Shown: positions 27,118-36,891 of the stretch, in pieces | How positions within the stretch are numbered: position 1 is the first letter of the stretch | Layout of the letters: each line of letters opens with the position of its first letter | The notes under the pieces: model-generated | Told to the model about the DNA's origin: nothing | Database searches by the model: none | Seen by the model: the letters and a program-made list of their open reading frames with translations, nothing else | NCBI GenBank assembly: GCA_900319075.1 | Contig: ONMZ01000001.1 | Coordinates: forward strand, 97,261-161,260 | Direction: 5' to 3' | DNA length: 64,000 nucleotides | Source of the DNA: an uncultured Eubacteriales bacterium | GTDB taxonomy: Bacteria; Bacillota; Clostridia; Oscillospirales; Ruminococcaceae | Made by a program: the position numbers and the translations under genes

Positions 27118-27753
27118 CTACTTATCAAGTCTTTTTTCCACAAGATCAACGAAATTCTCGATCTCATCTTGTCTGAGTTTCATGCTGACCATATTAACTA
27201 TCAGTCTTGCTGAAACAGGGCAAACATCCTCGATTACCTCAAGTCCGTTTTCTTTAAGTGTTGTGCCGGTTTCTACAATATCGACTATTGCATCGGCAAG
27301 CTCAAGAAGCGGTGCAAGTTCCACAGAACCTTCGATCTTGACAATATCCACATCCATGCCCTTTGCTTCAAAAAAATTACGTGTAACATTAGGATACTTT
27401 GTGGCAATTGTCTTAACATTGTAGCCTGAATAAAAATCGCTGCCTTTTTTGGCGGCAAGAGCGAATTTACATTTGCCAAATCCCAGATCTACGAGTTCAA
27501 AACACTTTCCTTTCATCTCCATGATCGTATCCTTACCCACTACACCCATATCGCACACCCCATGTTCAACATAGGTGATAACATCGTTAGCCTTGGCAAG
27601 GACGACTTCCAGATTTCCATCCGGGACCGAAAGGATCAGTTTTCTGCCCTTTTCACGTATAGATGTACAGTCGTATCCAAAGCCTTCGAGCATATTGACT
27701 GTATCTTTTTCCAATCTGCCCTTTGTAAGAGCAATACGAAGCGGTTTATTCAT
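27118..27753 (-). CDS. hisG: ATP phosphoribosyltransferase, catalytic subunit (short form)
   Basis: About 211 residues, lacking the C-terminal regulatory domain of long HisG. It condenses ATP and PRPP, the committed step of histidine synthesis. ALTKGRLEK, GVVGKDT and the PRPP-binding DAIVDIVETGTTLKENGL are visible. The short form needs HisZ, encoded immediately upstream, for activity and histidine feedback. The ATG at 27753 follows GGAGGT by 7 bases. Confidence 0.96.
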   Translation of the reverse strand: MNKPLRIALTKGRLEKDTVNMLEGFGYDCTSIREKGRKLILSVPDGNLEVVLAKANDVITYVEHGVCDMGVVGKDTIMEMKGKCFELVDLGFGKCKFALAAKKGSDFYSGYNVKTIATKYPNVTRNFFEAKGMDVDIVKIEGSVELAPLLELADAIVDIVETGTTLKENGLEVIEDVCPVSARLIVNMVSMKLRQDEIENFVDLVEKRLDK

Positions 27754-27774
27754 CTTTTTTACCTCCATTTACTC

Positions 27775-28980
27775 TTACTCTGACAAAGGGATCACAGATA
27801 CATCATCGCCAATTACAGCAAGTTCTTTTATGCCATGCTTCTTTGCATATTCTTCACTTTCCTCACGGCTGTCAAAAAGTGAATTTTCAGCCCTTATCCC
27901 TTTATTTTGCAAGTCAAGAACATATCTCATCGCATCTACCTCATGACCTGCCTTGCCAAAGACAAGGACCTGTGTGGTTTCGGCCTTTTTACTGTTTCCG
28001 CAAATTATCATATGCTTGGCTGCGCTGTCAACATTAACGCCGAAGCCAACGGCATTGCATTGTCTGCCAAATTCACCGACCAGATTATCATATCTGCCCC
28101 CCTTTAGGACAGCCTCACCGATCGTAGACAGGTATCCTCTGAAAACAATGCCTGTGTAATAATCAATATGGCTGACTATTCCCAGGTCAAGGGAGATCTT
28201 TCCTTCATAGCCAAGTGAAGAAAGACTGTTGAATACCTCACGAAGATTGTCAAGTATATTACTTATCTTATCGTCAGTATAAAGAGCAGCTGCCCTGTCA
28301 AGAACGTCAACCCCACCGAAAAGCCGTGGAAGCTGTTTAAGGGCATTTACTACCTTTGTATCGCCGATATCATCAAGAAGATCATTGAGCACAGGATAAT
28401 TCTTGGTGGATATAAGCGTTCTGATGTCCTCTTTAACATCGCTGTCAACATCAAGCTTGTCCATCAGAGTTTTGAAATATCCGATATGTCCGATCTCAAG
28501 TCTGAAGTTTTCGCTGTCAAATCCCGATAACGCTTCTACTGCAATTGAAAGAGCTTCATAATCAGCACGTTTTTTGTTTTCGCCGCCAAGAAGCTCGATC
28601 CCAGCCTGGGTAATCTCATCAGATCTTCCTTTAAGCAAAGCATTATTTTCATATACGCTCTGATTATAAAAAAGTCTTAAAGGAAAACCGGTATCTTTCA
28701 GTCTTGAAGCAGCAAGTCTTGCAATAGGAATAGTTGAATCAGGCCGCATAACGATGATCCTACCCTTTGAATCAACGAGTTTGTACATATTTTCCTGCTT
28801 GAAATGTCTTGTACTGGATGAGAAAAGATCATAAAACTCAATTCCTGGTGTTACAACTTCGCTATACCCGGTTTGAGTAAAAAGTGTATTCAGCATTTGT
28901 TCAGCTTCACGTCTTGCTATACATTCATCAAAAAGCAGGTCACGTGTTCCCTCTGGGGTTATCAGGTCATTCTTTTTCAT
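27775..28980 (-). CDS. hisZ: ATP phosphoribosyltransferase regulatory subunit
   Basis: 401 residues. It resembles histidyl-tRNA synthetase (class II core: TPEGTRDLLFDE, MRPDSTIPIARLAA, GLDL-like VSHIDYYTGIVFRGY) but lacks tRNA aminoacylation function in this setting. With short HisG it forms the hetero-octamer that senses histidine. The C-terminal part has an anticodon-binding-like fold with several changes. It is the first gene of the operon, directly behind the promoter and operator-like site. Confidence 0.93.
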   Translation of the reverse strand: MKKNDLITPEGTRDLLFDECIARREAEQMLNTLFTQTGYSEVVTPGIEFYDLFSSSTRHFKQENMYKLVDSKGRIIVMRPDSTIPIARLAASRLKDTGFPLRLFYNQSVYENNALLKGRSDEITQAGIELLGGENKKRADYEALSIAVEALSGFDSENFRLEIGHIGYFKTLMDKLDVDSDVKEDIRTLISTKNYPVLNDLLDDIGDTKVVNALKQLPRLFGGVDVLDRAAALYTDDKISNILDNLREVFNSLSSLGYEGKISLDLGIVSHIDYYTGIVFRGYLSTIGEAVLKGGRYDNLVGEFGRQCNAVGFGVNVDSAAKHMIICGNSKKAETTQVLVFGKAGHEVDAMRYVLDLQNKGIRAENSLFDSREESEEYAKKHGIKELAVIGDDVSVIPLSE

Positions 28981-29020
28981 TATATCATTCCTTTGCTGTT
29001 CCTGGATCAGAATAATTTAA

Positions 29021-29078
29021 CGTAGTAAAGTGATAACATATTACTATGTTATCATCATAAATTATTTTAGCATAGTAA
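29021..29078 (-). promoter_or_regulatory. Palindromic operator-like site of the histidine operon
   Basis: TGATAACATA and TATGTTATCA form a perfect 10-base inverted repeat around TTAC (29031-29054). It lies immediately downstream of the expected transcription start. Copies of TTACTATG/TTACTACG occur at 29041-29048 (+), 29071-29078 (-) and 29021-29028 (-), the second of these inside the promoter spacer. The position fits a repressor site. A TrpR-family (YerC/HisR) regulator is one candidate, by inference only. Confidence 0.6.
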
Positions 29079-29092
29079 ATATAATATGTCAA
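29064..29092 (-). promoter_or_regulatory. Sigma-A promoter of the histidine operon
   Basis: On the minus strand TTGACA (29092-29087) and TAAAAT (29069-29064) are separated by 17 bases. The spacer contains TTACTATG, which recurs nearby, suggesting regulation. Confidence 0.88.
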
Positions 29093-29143
29093 GTCGATTT
29101 GCACAAAACAGGAACTCAAATTTTGTAAAATATTTATTAAGCC

Positions 29144-32100
29144 TCAGAACAAAGACAGCTGATTTTGTTTGGGAAGATCTCCAAAAGCGCCGTTTCTGTC
29201 AAGTGTTTCAACCACAGATCTTGGAACTCCGCTTTGTATCTGGAATTCTTCCACAGAAATAAAGCCCTTATCTCTTGATTTTTCATATATAAGTTTGGCA
29301 GCGTTTTCGCCTACTCCGTTAAGGGAACAGAACGGAAGCCTTATCTTGCCATCCTCGATCTGATATATAAACGAATGAGATTTATAAATATCCACCGGAA
29401 GGAACTCATAGCCTCTTGACAACATCTCATTGGCAATAAGAAGCATATCACAAACGTCTTCGTCCTTCTTTGATTTTTCGCTTTTGGGCATTGCCTCGTA
29501 TTCCTGTATTTTTGACCTCAGGAAGAACTTTCCTTTCATTACAGTTTCAGCGTCAAAATCCTCTCCCCTGACGGTAAAAATCGAGGCGTAAAAAGTAAGC
29601 GGATCGTGCACCTTGAACCAGCAGAGTCTTATAGCTGCAATAACATACGCTGCCGCATGGGCTTTAGGGAACATATACTTTATCTTCAAGCAGCTGTCGA
29701 TATACCACTGGGGTACATCATGTGCTCTCATTTCATTTTGCATATCTTCGGTAAGAAGTGCGGGAGCTTTACCTTTACGGGTTATCTCCATAATTTTGAA
29801 AGAAAGGCTTTTATCAACCCCGTGGTGGATAAGATATGTCATAATACTGTCTCTGGTTCCGATAACATTAGAAATATCGCAGATATTATTTGCTATAAGA
29901 TCCTTAGCATTACCAAGCCATACATCTGTTCCGTGTGACAGACCGGAAATCTGGAGCAGATCGGAAAAATTCTTTGGTTTTGCATCCATAAGCATCTGAC
30001 AAACAAATTTAGTACCCATTTCCGGTATTGCAAGGGTTCCGGTACTGAACATTATATCTTCACGTGTAACTCCCAGAGCCTCAGGTGAAGTAAAAAGGCT
30101 GTATACATCCGGATCAGACATTGGGATCTTTGTGATATCCTTTCCGCTGAACTCCTCAAGATACTTATAAAGCGTAGGCACATCGTGACCAAGCTCATCA
30201 AGTTTAAGGATAGTATCATGCAGTGAATGGAAATCAAAGTGCGTCGTTACCATATCAGAATCCATTTTTTCGGCAGGATGCTGAACAGGCGTAAAATCGT
30301 AAACCTCATAATCACTTGGAATAACGACCATTCCGCCTGGATGCTGGGAAGTTGTTTTCTTTATGCCGCAGCAGCCATTAGCAAGTCGTTCTTTCTCAGG
30401 TTCAGAAACTGTCCTTCCACGCTCTTCAAGATACTTTAATACATATCCGTAAGCATTTTTATCCTGGATAGCACTTATAGTTCCTGCTTTAAACACATGA
30501 TCCTCACCAAAAAGCTCCTCGGTATACTTATGTGCTCTGGACTGGAATGCTCCGGAGAAATTAAGGTCGATATCCGGAGCTTTATCTCCGTGAAACCCAA
30601 GGAATGTTTCAAAGGGTATATCGTGGCCGTCACGGTTAAGCTCGCATCCGCATTTAGGACATTTTTTCGGTGGAAGATCAAAGCCCGAACCCACAGATCC
30701 ATCGGTAATAAATTCACTATAACGGCATTGGGGACATACATAGTGCGGTTCAAGGGGATTAACCTCGGAAATACCCGACATAGACGCAACAAAAGATGAG
30801 CCTACCGAACCACGTGAACCCACCTGATATCCGTTTTGGTTTGAATACGCAACAAGCTTCTGAGAGATCATGTACAGCACGGCAAAGCCATGCTCGATGA
30901 TCGAGTCAAGCTCTCTTTCCAATCTGTTGAAAACGATTGGAGGGATATGCCCCTCATAATACTTGCTGATATGTTTTACCTGTTCCTCGTCAAGGTCTTT
31001 TTCAGCCGGAACGATTATACTATCAACGTCACAGTCGCCAAAAATACTCAGGCATTTTTTCCAGCATATTACCTGAAGTTCATACACTGCGCCTTCGATA
31101 AACGGCGTATATGTACCATTCGGAAAAGCTTTAAGGTCCGGATCAACAAGATCGGCAACACGGTTGGTATTGGCAACAACGACCTCAAAGGCTTTTTCTT
31201 CACCAAGGTATGAAAACTCTTCAAGCATTTCATCGGTGGTTTTAAAATACAAAGGTGCCTGGTTGTCAGCGTCAGAAAATCCCTGCCCTGCCATGATAAT
31301 GGCTCTGAACTGTGCATCGCTCTTATCAAGAAAATGCACATCACCTGTCGCACAAACAGGCAAGCCAAGCTCATCTGCAAGCTTACAGATAGTTCTGTTG
31401 TAATCTCTAAGCTGCTCATAGGTGGTAACTGTTCCGTTTCTGAGCATAAACTCATTGTTGCCTATCGGCTGTATTTCCAGGTAGTCGTAAAAGGATGCGA
31501 TCTGTTTAAGCTTTTCCCATGATGCACCTTCCACCATAGCACGAAAAACCTCGCCCTGTTCACAGGCAGAACCAATGATCAATCCCTCTCGGTTTTTTAC
31601 CAGCTGTGATTTCGGTATCCTCGGACGGCGTTTATAATATTTAAGGTTAGAATCCGAGATAAGTCTGTAAAGATTTTTAAGTCCGGTATTATTACGCACA
31701 AGTATTATCTGGTGATAACGCCTTTGGTTTCTTATGTTTTCCTCGCCCTCGTCACCAAGCAGACTGTTTATCATATCAACGCTTATAATAAGCAAAGGAT
31801 ACGTCTCTATCAGCTTATTACACAGTTTGACAAACACTTTTGCGTTCAGATCTGCACCTTTTGGCTCTGTTTTGGCAATATCGGAAAAAAAACTGTTGCT
31901 CAGCAGGTTTTCAAGCTTTGATCCTGTATCATCGAGCATGAGTCTGCACATTGAAGACAGGTCGATAAAAGAGTATTCAAACCCGATCTCACAACGCTCA
32001 AGCATTTTATCAAGATTTTTTTGCATTAAATATCCGTCGTCAAAGACCAAAACAGGGTCTTTCCCGCAAAAGGCAACAAAGTTTTCTGCAAACGTTTTTT

Positions 32101-33550
32101 CGTCAGGCAGCTCTGTAAGACTTAAAGACACACTATCCTGTACACAAAGCTCTGAGATCTTCTCGGCACTTACAGCGGTAATATCTCCGCTTTCGGAAAA
32201 TGATATGGAAACTGCAATAAACTCGTCGGTCAGTTCCCTTTTATCACAGCCTGAATAAACGTTCGCATCGTTATTTACCTCGTAGTTCTCAACACCATAG
32301 ATGATCTTGAAATCCGCATTTTCCTTACGAATTTTTGAGCAGGCACCGCCTGCATCGGAAAACGCCTGTACAACGCCGTGGTCGGTAATAGCTACAGCTT
32401 TATGGCCCCAGAAATTAGCTCTGTTCACAAGGTTAGCTGCCGGCGTCATGGCATCCATCTGGGACATATTTGTATGCAGATGCAGCTCAACACGTTTTTT
32501 TTGTGCAGTATCTTTTTTTAACTCACGCTTGACCAGCAGGATAGATTCGGGGATAAGGTAGAAAGAATGATCAAAATCGTCCTCTTCCATTATACCCGCA
32601 ACCAATATGGTGCTGCCATTTTTCAATTTTTCAAGCATAGCTTCAAGGACCTGCTTTGTAAGAGGGTTGAACTTATTGGCTCTCAAAGCACCTACCATTT
32701 TGATCGAAAGTGAGGATGTATAATCAGTAAAGAAAAGCTTTGCGATAAGCATACCTCTCTTTGTTTCTTTAGTTTCTATTTTAAATATATCTCCCCACAC
32801 GGTAACAGCGCCCTGAAAATCACTGGGGATATTCTTCATTTCGCTGACATTGGCGTTGGGAGAGATGGGTGACCCTTTAAGAACGACAGCATTTTCACAC
32901 AAAAGATGCAGTCTTGTAAAGTCAACGCTGCAGGTGCGAAACTCGATCTTTTCCTCGTCATTCTTCTTTAAAGGCTTATTGACAGGTGCAGTATTTTCAG
33001 CAGAAGAACGCTGCGGGATCTCAGGAGGAGGAAGCTTTGCAAGAAACTCCTGCTGTTCCCGCTGGATCTTCTCACTGTCATTTTCCAAAAGTCCGGTAAA
33101 TTCCACCCTATATCTTACGCTAAACAATTCCTCAATAAGACCAGACAGCTCCCTTGACGCACCATTATCTTTTAAAAGTCTGTATCCGCCATGCTTTAGT
33201 TCGATAGTTACAACGCTTTCATTTATCTTTGCCACAGCGTCATAGAAAAATCCGTTTACAAGAGAAAATCTGTCTTTGAAAAATTTGAATATTTCCGGGA
33301 AATAATCCTCAGTTAGCATATCCGGTGAAAACTTGCAGCTAACTGTGAATTTTCTAACGGAAAGCTTGTCCTTCATAAAGGAACAGAAATCATATATCTG
33401 GTCGTATGTAACAAGTTGGGAAAATGAAACTGTAACACACAAGGCTGTACGTTCACTATCCGTTGTTATTTTTATTATTTTTCCGCTGCTCATTTCAGAC
33501 GGAAGATCATATTGAAAACTCGAGAAAAAATCTCCGAAATTGTTGTTCAT
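29144..33550 (-). CDS. polC: DNA polymerase III alpha subunit, PolC type, with degenerate exonuclease region
   Basis: 1468 residues. It is the replicative polymerase of low-GC Gram-positives. An N-terminal domain (about 1-190) and OB fold (about 240-340) precede the PHP domain, HLHTNMSQMDA at 357 and AITDHG near 388. The polymerase core has VGSRGSVGSSFVA, four-Cys zinc region CPQCRYSEF/CPKCG, PDIDLNFSG and QHPGGMVV, all intact. The C-terminus QLSLF is a clamp-binding motif. The 3'-5' exonuclease that normally interrupts the PHP domain (about 440-595) is present in outline. However, its FDxETTG motif reads IAVSISFSESG and its NASFD motif reads FDDGYLM. Proofreading is probably lost in this protein. 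It is last in the der operon. Confidence 0.95.
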   Translation of the reverse strand: MNNNFGDFFSSFQYDLPSEMSSGKIIKITTDSERTALCVTVSFSQLVTYDQIYDFCSFMKDKLSVRKFTVSCKFSPDMLTEDYFPEIFKFFKDRFSLVNGFFYDAVAKINESVVTIELKHGGYRLLKDNGASRELSGLIEELFSVRYRVEFTGLLENDSEKIQREQQEFLAKLPPPEIPQRSSAENTAPVNKPLKKNDEEKIEFRTCSVDFTRLHLLCENAVVLKGSPISPNANVSEMKNIPSDFQGAVTVWGDIFKIETKETKRGMLIAKLFFTDYTSSLSIKMVGALRANKFNPLTKQVLEAMLEKLKNGSTILVAGIMEEDDFDHSFYLIPESILLVKRELKKDTAQKKRVELHLHTNMSQMDAMTPAANLVNRANFWGHKAVAITDHGVVQAFSDAGGACSKIRKENADFKIIYGVENYEVNNDANVYSGCDKRELTDEFIAVSISFSESGDITAVSAEKISELCVQDSVSLSLTELPDEKTFAENFVAFCGKDPVLVFDDGYLMQKNLDKMLERCEIGFEYSFIDLSSMCRLMLDDTGSKLENLLSNSFFSDIAKTEPKGADLNAKVFVKLCNKLIETYPLLIISVDMINSLLGDEGEENIRNQRRYHQIILVRNNTGLKNLYRLISDSNLKYYKRRPRIPKSQLVKNREGLIIGSACEQGEVFRAMVEGASWEKLKQIASFYDYLEIQPIGNNEFMLRNGTVTTYEQLRDYNRTICKLADELGLPVCATGDVHFLDKSDAQFRAIIMAGQGFSDADNQAPLYFKTTDEMLEEFSYLGEEKAFEVVVANTNRVADLVDPDLKAFPNGTYTPFIEGAVYELQVICWKKCLSIFGDCDVDSIIVPAEKDLDEEQVKHISKYYEGHIPPIVFNRLERELDSIIEHGFAVLYMISQKLVAYSNQNGYQVGSRGSVGSSFVASMSGISEVNPLEPHYVCPQCRYSEFITDGSVGSGFDLPPKKCPKCGCELNRDGHDIPFETFLGFHGDKAPDIDLNFSGAFQSRAHKYTEELFGEDHVFKAGTISAIQDKNAYGYVLKYLEERGRTVSEPEKERLANGCCGIKKTTSQHPGGMVVIPSDYEVYDFTPVQHPAEKMDSDMVTTHFDFHSLHDTILKLDELGHDVPTLYKYLEEFSGKDITKIPMSDPDVYSLFTSPEALGVTREDIMFSTGTLAIPEMGTKFVCQMLMDAKPKNFSDLLQISGLSHGTDVWLGNAKDLIANNICDISNVIGTRDSIMTYLIHHGVDKSLSFKIMEITRKGKAPALLTEDMQNEMRAHDVPQWYIDSCLKIKYMFPKAHAAAYVIAAIRLCWFKVHDPLTFYASIFTVRGEDFDAETVMKGKFFLRSKIQEYEAMPKSEKSKKDEDVCDMLLIANEMLSRGYEFLPVDIYKSHSFIYQIEDGKIRLPFCSLNGVGENAAKLIYEKSRDKGFISVEEFQIQSGVPRSVVETLDRNGAFGDLPKQNQLSLF

Positions 33551-33561
33551 AATAATTATCC

Positions 33562-34599
33562 TTAAAGCCTGTTAATTTCTTCTATAAGAGCCTTTAAAGC
33601 CTCTTGCTCAGGCAATTTACAGAGCTGTTTTCCATTTTTGAACAGCACAGCGCACTTATCTCCGCCTGCTATTCCAACATCTGCTTCGCCTGCTTCACCT
33701 ATCCCGTTGACTACACATCCCATTACTGCAACGGTAATATCTTTATTTATATCCTTTGTAAGAGCCTCGACTTTTTTTGCAAGTCCGATAAGGTCAATCT
33801 TTGTCCTTCCGCAGGTCGGACAGGAAACGATCCTTACTCCGCTCCCTTTTCCAATGGCTTTTAAAATATCCTTTGCTGCATAGATCTCTTTGACCGGCTC
33901 ATCTGTAAGTGAAACTCTTATTGTTTCTCCTATACCATCAAGAAGCAGTGAACCGATGCCGATAGATGACTTGATAAGCCCCATTCGCTCTGTTCCGGCT
34001 TCGGTAACACCAAGGTGCAAAGGATAATCACACTTTTGTGCAAGCAGTCTGTATCCCTTTACCATAGTATCCACATTTGATGACTTGATGGAAATAACTA
34101 TATTGTCAAAATCGCAGTCTTCAAGGATCTTCACATGACCCAAAGCGCTTTCCACCAAAGCTTCTGCACAGGGTGAACCATACTTTGCAAGGATATTCTT
34201 TTCAAGGGAACCTCCGTTTACGCCTATCCTTATGGGCAAATTTCGCTGTGTGCATACTTTTACAACTTCTCTGACACGGGAAATATCTCCTATATTGCCC
34301 GGATTTATTCTTATTGCATCGACACCTGCCCGGGCAGATGCTATTGCCAGCTTATAGTCAAAGTGGATATCAGCAACCAAAGGCATTGATACTTTTTCCT
34401 TTATAGCACCGATAAGCTTAACAGCATTTAGATCGGGTATCGCTGCTCTGATTATCTCACAGCCTGCCTTTTCAAGTTCAATTGCCTGTTTTACGGAGCC
34501 ATCAATATCATCAGATGGGACGTTCAGCATAGATTGAATATATATCTTTTTACCGTCAAGGGTAATATCTCCAACTTTTACAGCCTTACAGGTTCTCAT
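33562..34599 (-). CDS. ispG: 4-hydroxy-3-methylbut-2-en-1-yl diphosphate synthase
   Basis: 345 residues. It reduces MEcPP to HMBPP in the MEP isoprenoid pathway, using a [4Fe-4S] cluster. The cluster cysteines are in the SCPTCGR and VMGCVVNGIGEA motifs. Bacterial short form, with VADIHFDY and RINPGNIG in the barrel. It lies 12 bases from polC and 20 from rseP. dxr, two genes upstream, makes an earlier intermediate of the same pathway. Confidence 0.96.
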   Translation of the reverse strand: MRTCKAVKVGDITLDGKKIYIQSMLNVPSDDIDGSVKQAIELEKAGCEIIRAAIPDLNAVKLIGAIKEKVSMPLVADIHFDYKLAIASARAGVDAIRINPGNIGDISRVREVVKVCTQRNLPIRIGVNGGSLEKNILAKYGSPCAEALVESALGHVKILEDCDFDNIVISIKSSNVDTMVKGYRLLAQKCDYPLHLGVTEAGTERMGLIKSSIGIGSLLLDGIGETIRVSLTDEPVKEIYAAKDILKAIGKGSGVRIVSCPTCGRTKIDLIGLAKKVEALTKDINKDITVAVMGCVVNGIGEAGEADVGIAGGDKCAVLFKNGKQLCKLPEQEALKALIEEINRL

Positions 34600-34618
34600 T
34601 ATTTCCCATTCCTTTATA

Positions 34619-35671
34619 TCAGAATAATTTTATTATATCGCTAACAGTTACAATCGCCATCAATAACAAAAGGGCGATCAATCCTATAAAATGCACCATT
34701 CCCTCGTGTTCGGGCTTTACAGGTTTTCGTCTTATACCCTCGATTATAAGGAAAACAAGCCTTCCTCCGTCAAGTGCCGGCAGAGGCAGGAGGTTGAAAA
34801 TACCAATATTTATCGTGATGAACGCTGAAATAGACAGCATTGTATGGATAAGACTTGACCAGTCTATTTTACCCGTTTCTTCATCTGTTTCGGAATCGAC
34901 AACATCACCTATCGTATCTACTATTCCAACAGGTCCGCTAAGATCACGAAGCGAATACTTGCCGGTTATAATGTCCTTCAGAGATATAAAAATAAGTCTT
35001 GCGTCAGATGCTCCCGTTTTAATGGTTTGTGAAAGGACAGTTCCCACATTCAATGCAACAGGTTTCACTTTAAAATCTATATGCATGGTTTTTTCATTGA
35101 CTGCAAACTTTACATCTTTAAGCTCTTTTATTTCTCCGTCCCTTTCCACAACCATATCAAAAACTCCGTCTTTATCGTTTCTGAACTGGAAAGACATATC
35201 TGCTGTTGTAAAAATACGCATACCGTTGATCTTGACAATCCTGTCACCAAGCTCAAGACCGGTTGCATGGGAAGATGCACCATCTTCAAAATAAGATATG
35301 GTCGTTGAAGCATACGGGCCGCTGGTTGCAGTATTTATCAGCAGCAAGACAAAGCCGAGGATAAAATTCATCACTACTCCGGCGATCACTATCAGGATCC
35401 TGCGCCACACTTTCTTTTTACAAAAAGCGTTGGAATCATCGCTGGAGCCGTCCTCACCCTCCATAGCGCAGTATCCTCCAAAGGGAATGATACGAAGCGC
35501 AAACAATGTATCTCCCTTTTTCTTTTTGAATATTGCCGGTCCCATTCCGATAGCAAACTCATTTACCTTGACCTTATTCCACCTTGCGACGATAAAATGT
35601 CCGAACTCGTGTATAACTATTATTATTTCAAACATCAGCACCGCAAAGAGTATTGAACCCAAAGTTCTCAT
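34619..35671 (-). CDS. rseP: RIP metalloprotease, RseP/site-2 protease family
   Basis: 350 residues with at least four membrane segments. The zinc motif HEFGH is near residue 22 in the first helix. One PDZ domain sits in the middle (GLELGDRIVKINGMRI). The third ligand region is NLLPLPALDGGRLVF near residue 290. Such proteases cut substrates within the membrane, often anti-sigma factors or signal peptides. The membrane partner of the ECF sigma factor at 2.8 kb is a conceivable substrate, without evidence. It lies between dxr and ispG, as in many bacteria. Confidence 0.95.
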   Translation of the reverse strand: MRTLGSILFAVLMFEIIIVIHEFGHFIVARWNKVKVNEFAIGMGPAIFKKKKGDTLFALRIIPFGGYCAMEGEDGSSDDSNAFCKKKVWRRILIVIAGVVMNFILGFVLLLINTATSGPYASTTISYFEDGASSHATGLELGDRIVKINGMRIFTTADMSFQFRNDKDGVFDMVVERDGEIKELKDVKFAVNEKTMHIDFKVKPVALNVGTVLSQTIKTGASDARLIFISLKDIITGKYSLRDLSGPVGIVDTIGDVVDSETDEETGKIDWSSLIHTMLSISAFITINIGIFNLLPLPALDGGRLVFLIIEGIRRKPVKPEHEGMVHFIGLIALLLLMAIVTVSDIIKLF

Positions 35672-35674
35672 AAA

Positions 35675-36826
35675 TTATTTTTCCCTTTCAATTATCAGCT
35701 TTCTCACATATTCTCTGGCTGTGTTATCAGCCTCAAGAACATCATCCACACAAGTAATATCTTTTCCGTCTATATTTTCAAGAGCTTCAGTAACAAGCTC
35801 ACCAATTTCTAAAAACTTTATTTTCCCGTCAAGGAAAGCTGCAACCGCAACCTCGTTTGCACCATTAACTATTGCCGGCTTCGTACCGCCTTGGGTTATG
35901 GCTTTTATGCACGCCGTGAGGCAATCAAAGGTTTCATAATCCGGCTTATCAAAGCTAAGTGTACCATAATCAGTAAGCGACAAATGCTTTGTCGGGCAAT
36001 CGACCCTTTCGGGGTATAAAAGTGCATACTGGATCGGTATTTTCATATCCGGCACACCCAATTGTGCTATAACCGAGTTATCATTAAACTCAACTGCCGA
36101 ATGTACCACGCTTTCCCTTTGGACAACTATTTCGATCTGTTCGGGTTTAAGATCAAAAAGCCAGATGGCCTCAATAAACTCCAGGCCTTTGTTCATAAGC
36201 GTTGCTGAATCAATAGTGATCTTTCTTCCCATTGACCAATTCGGATGGGCAAGAGCCTGTTGTACACCAACGTTTCTAAGATCAGCCTTTGTTTTCTTGT
36301 AAAAAGGTCCCCCCGAGGCAGTCAGGATAATGCTTTTCAGCTGCTCCTTCTTATTTCCCTGAAGGCATTGGAAGATGGCAGAATGCTCACTGTCAACAGG
36401 ATATATTTTCACGCCTTTTTCCTTCGCTCTGTTAATAACAAGCTTTCCGCCTGCCACAAGAGTTTCCTTATTTGCAAGCGCAATATCTGTGCCATGTTCA
36501 ATTGCAGTCAGCGTAGGAATAAGACCTACCATGCCCACAACGCTGTTGAGCATTATATCAACACCGTCCATAGAAGCTATGGCTTTCAGGCCATCCATTC
36601 CGGTCAACACGGTAACATCGCTGTCAAGGAGCTTTTTAAGCTCATCAAGCTTTTGCTCACAGTATATGCATACAGTTCTTACCTTATGCTCATTGGCCTG
36701 CTGAGCAAGCTTCTCAACGTTGGAATAAGCTGCAAGTGCAGCGATCTTCAGACCATGCTTATCACAAACCTCTATCGCCTGAGTTCCTATCGATCCGGTT
36801 GAGCCGATTATAGAAATTGTTTTCAT
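35675..36826 (-). CDS. dxr: 1-deoxy-D-xylulose 5-phosphate reductoisomerase
   Basis: 383 residues. It converts DXP to MEP with NADPH, the committed MEP pathway step. The Rossmann motif IGSTGSIGTQA is at the N-terminus; LANKETLVAGG, PVDSEHSAIFQCLQG and LTASGGPF carry substrate and metal residues. Full length. It starts 65 bases after cdsA and precedes rseP by 3 bases. Together with ispG, ispF and uppS it gives most of the isoprenoid route seen in this window. Confidence 0.97.
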   Translation of the reverse strand: MKTISIIGSTGSIGTQAIEVCDKHGLKIAALAAYSNVEKLAQQANEHKVRTVCIYCEQKLDELKKLLDSDVTVLTGMDGLKAIASMDGVDIMLNSVVGMVGLIPTLTAIEHGTDIALANKETLVAGGKLVINRAKEKGVKIYPVDSEHSAIFQCLQGNKKEQLKSIILTASGGPFYKKTKADLRNVGVQQALAHPNWSMGRKITIDSATLMNKGLEFIEAIWLFDLKPEQIEIVVQRESVVHSAVEFNDNSVIAQLGVPDMKIPIQYALLYPERVDCPTKHLSLTDYGTLSFDKPDYETFDCLTACIKAITQGGTKPAIVNGANEVAVAAFLDGKIKFLEIGELVTEALENIDGKDITCVDDVLEADNTAREYVRKLIIEREK

Positions 36827-36891
36827 GTTTTCATCCTTTTTAAATATTCATAGGGGTAAGCTCACGGCCTGCCCCTAATCATCAATATTCT

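Noticed and set aside
28981-29143. A T-box or attenuator leader before hisZ
   Set aside because: The leader from the expected start to hisZ is only about 75 bases, with no T-box sequence or run of histidine codons; a palindromic operator fits better.
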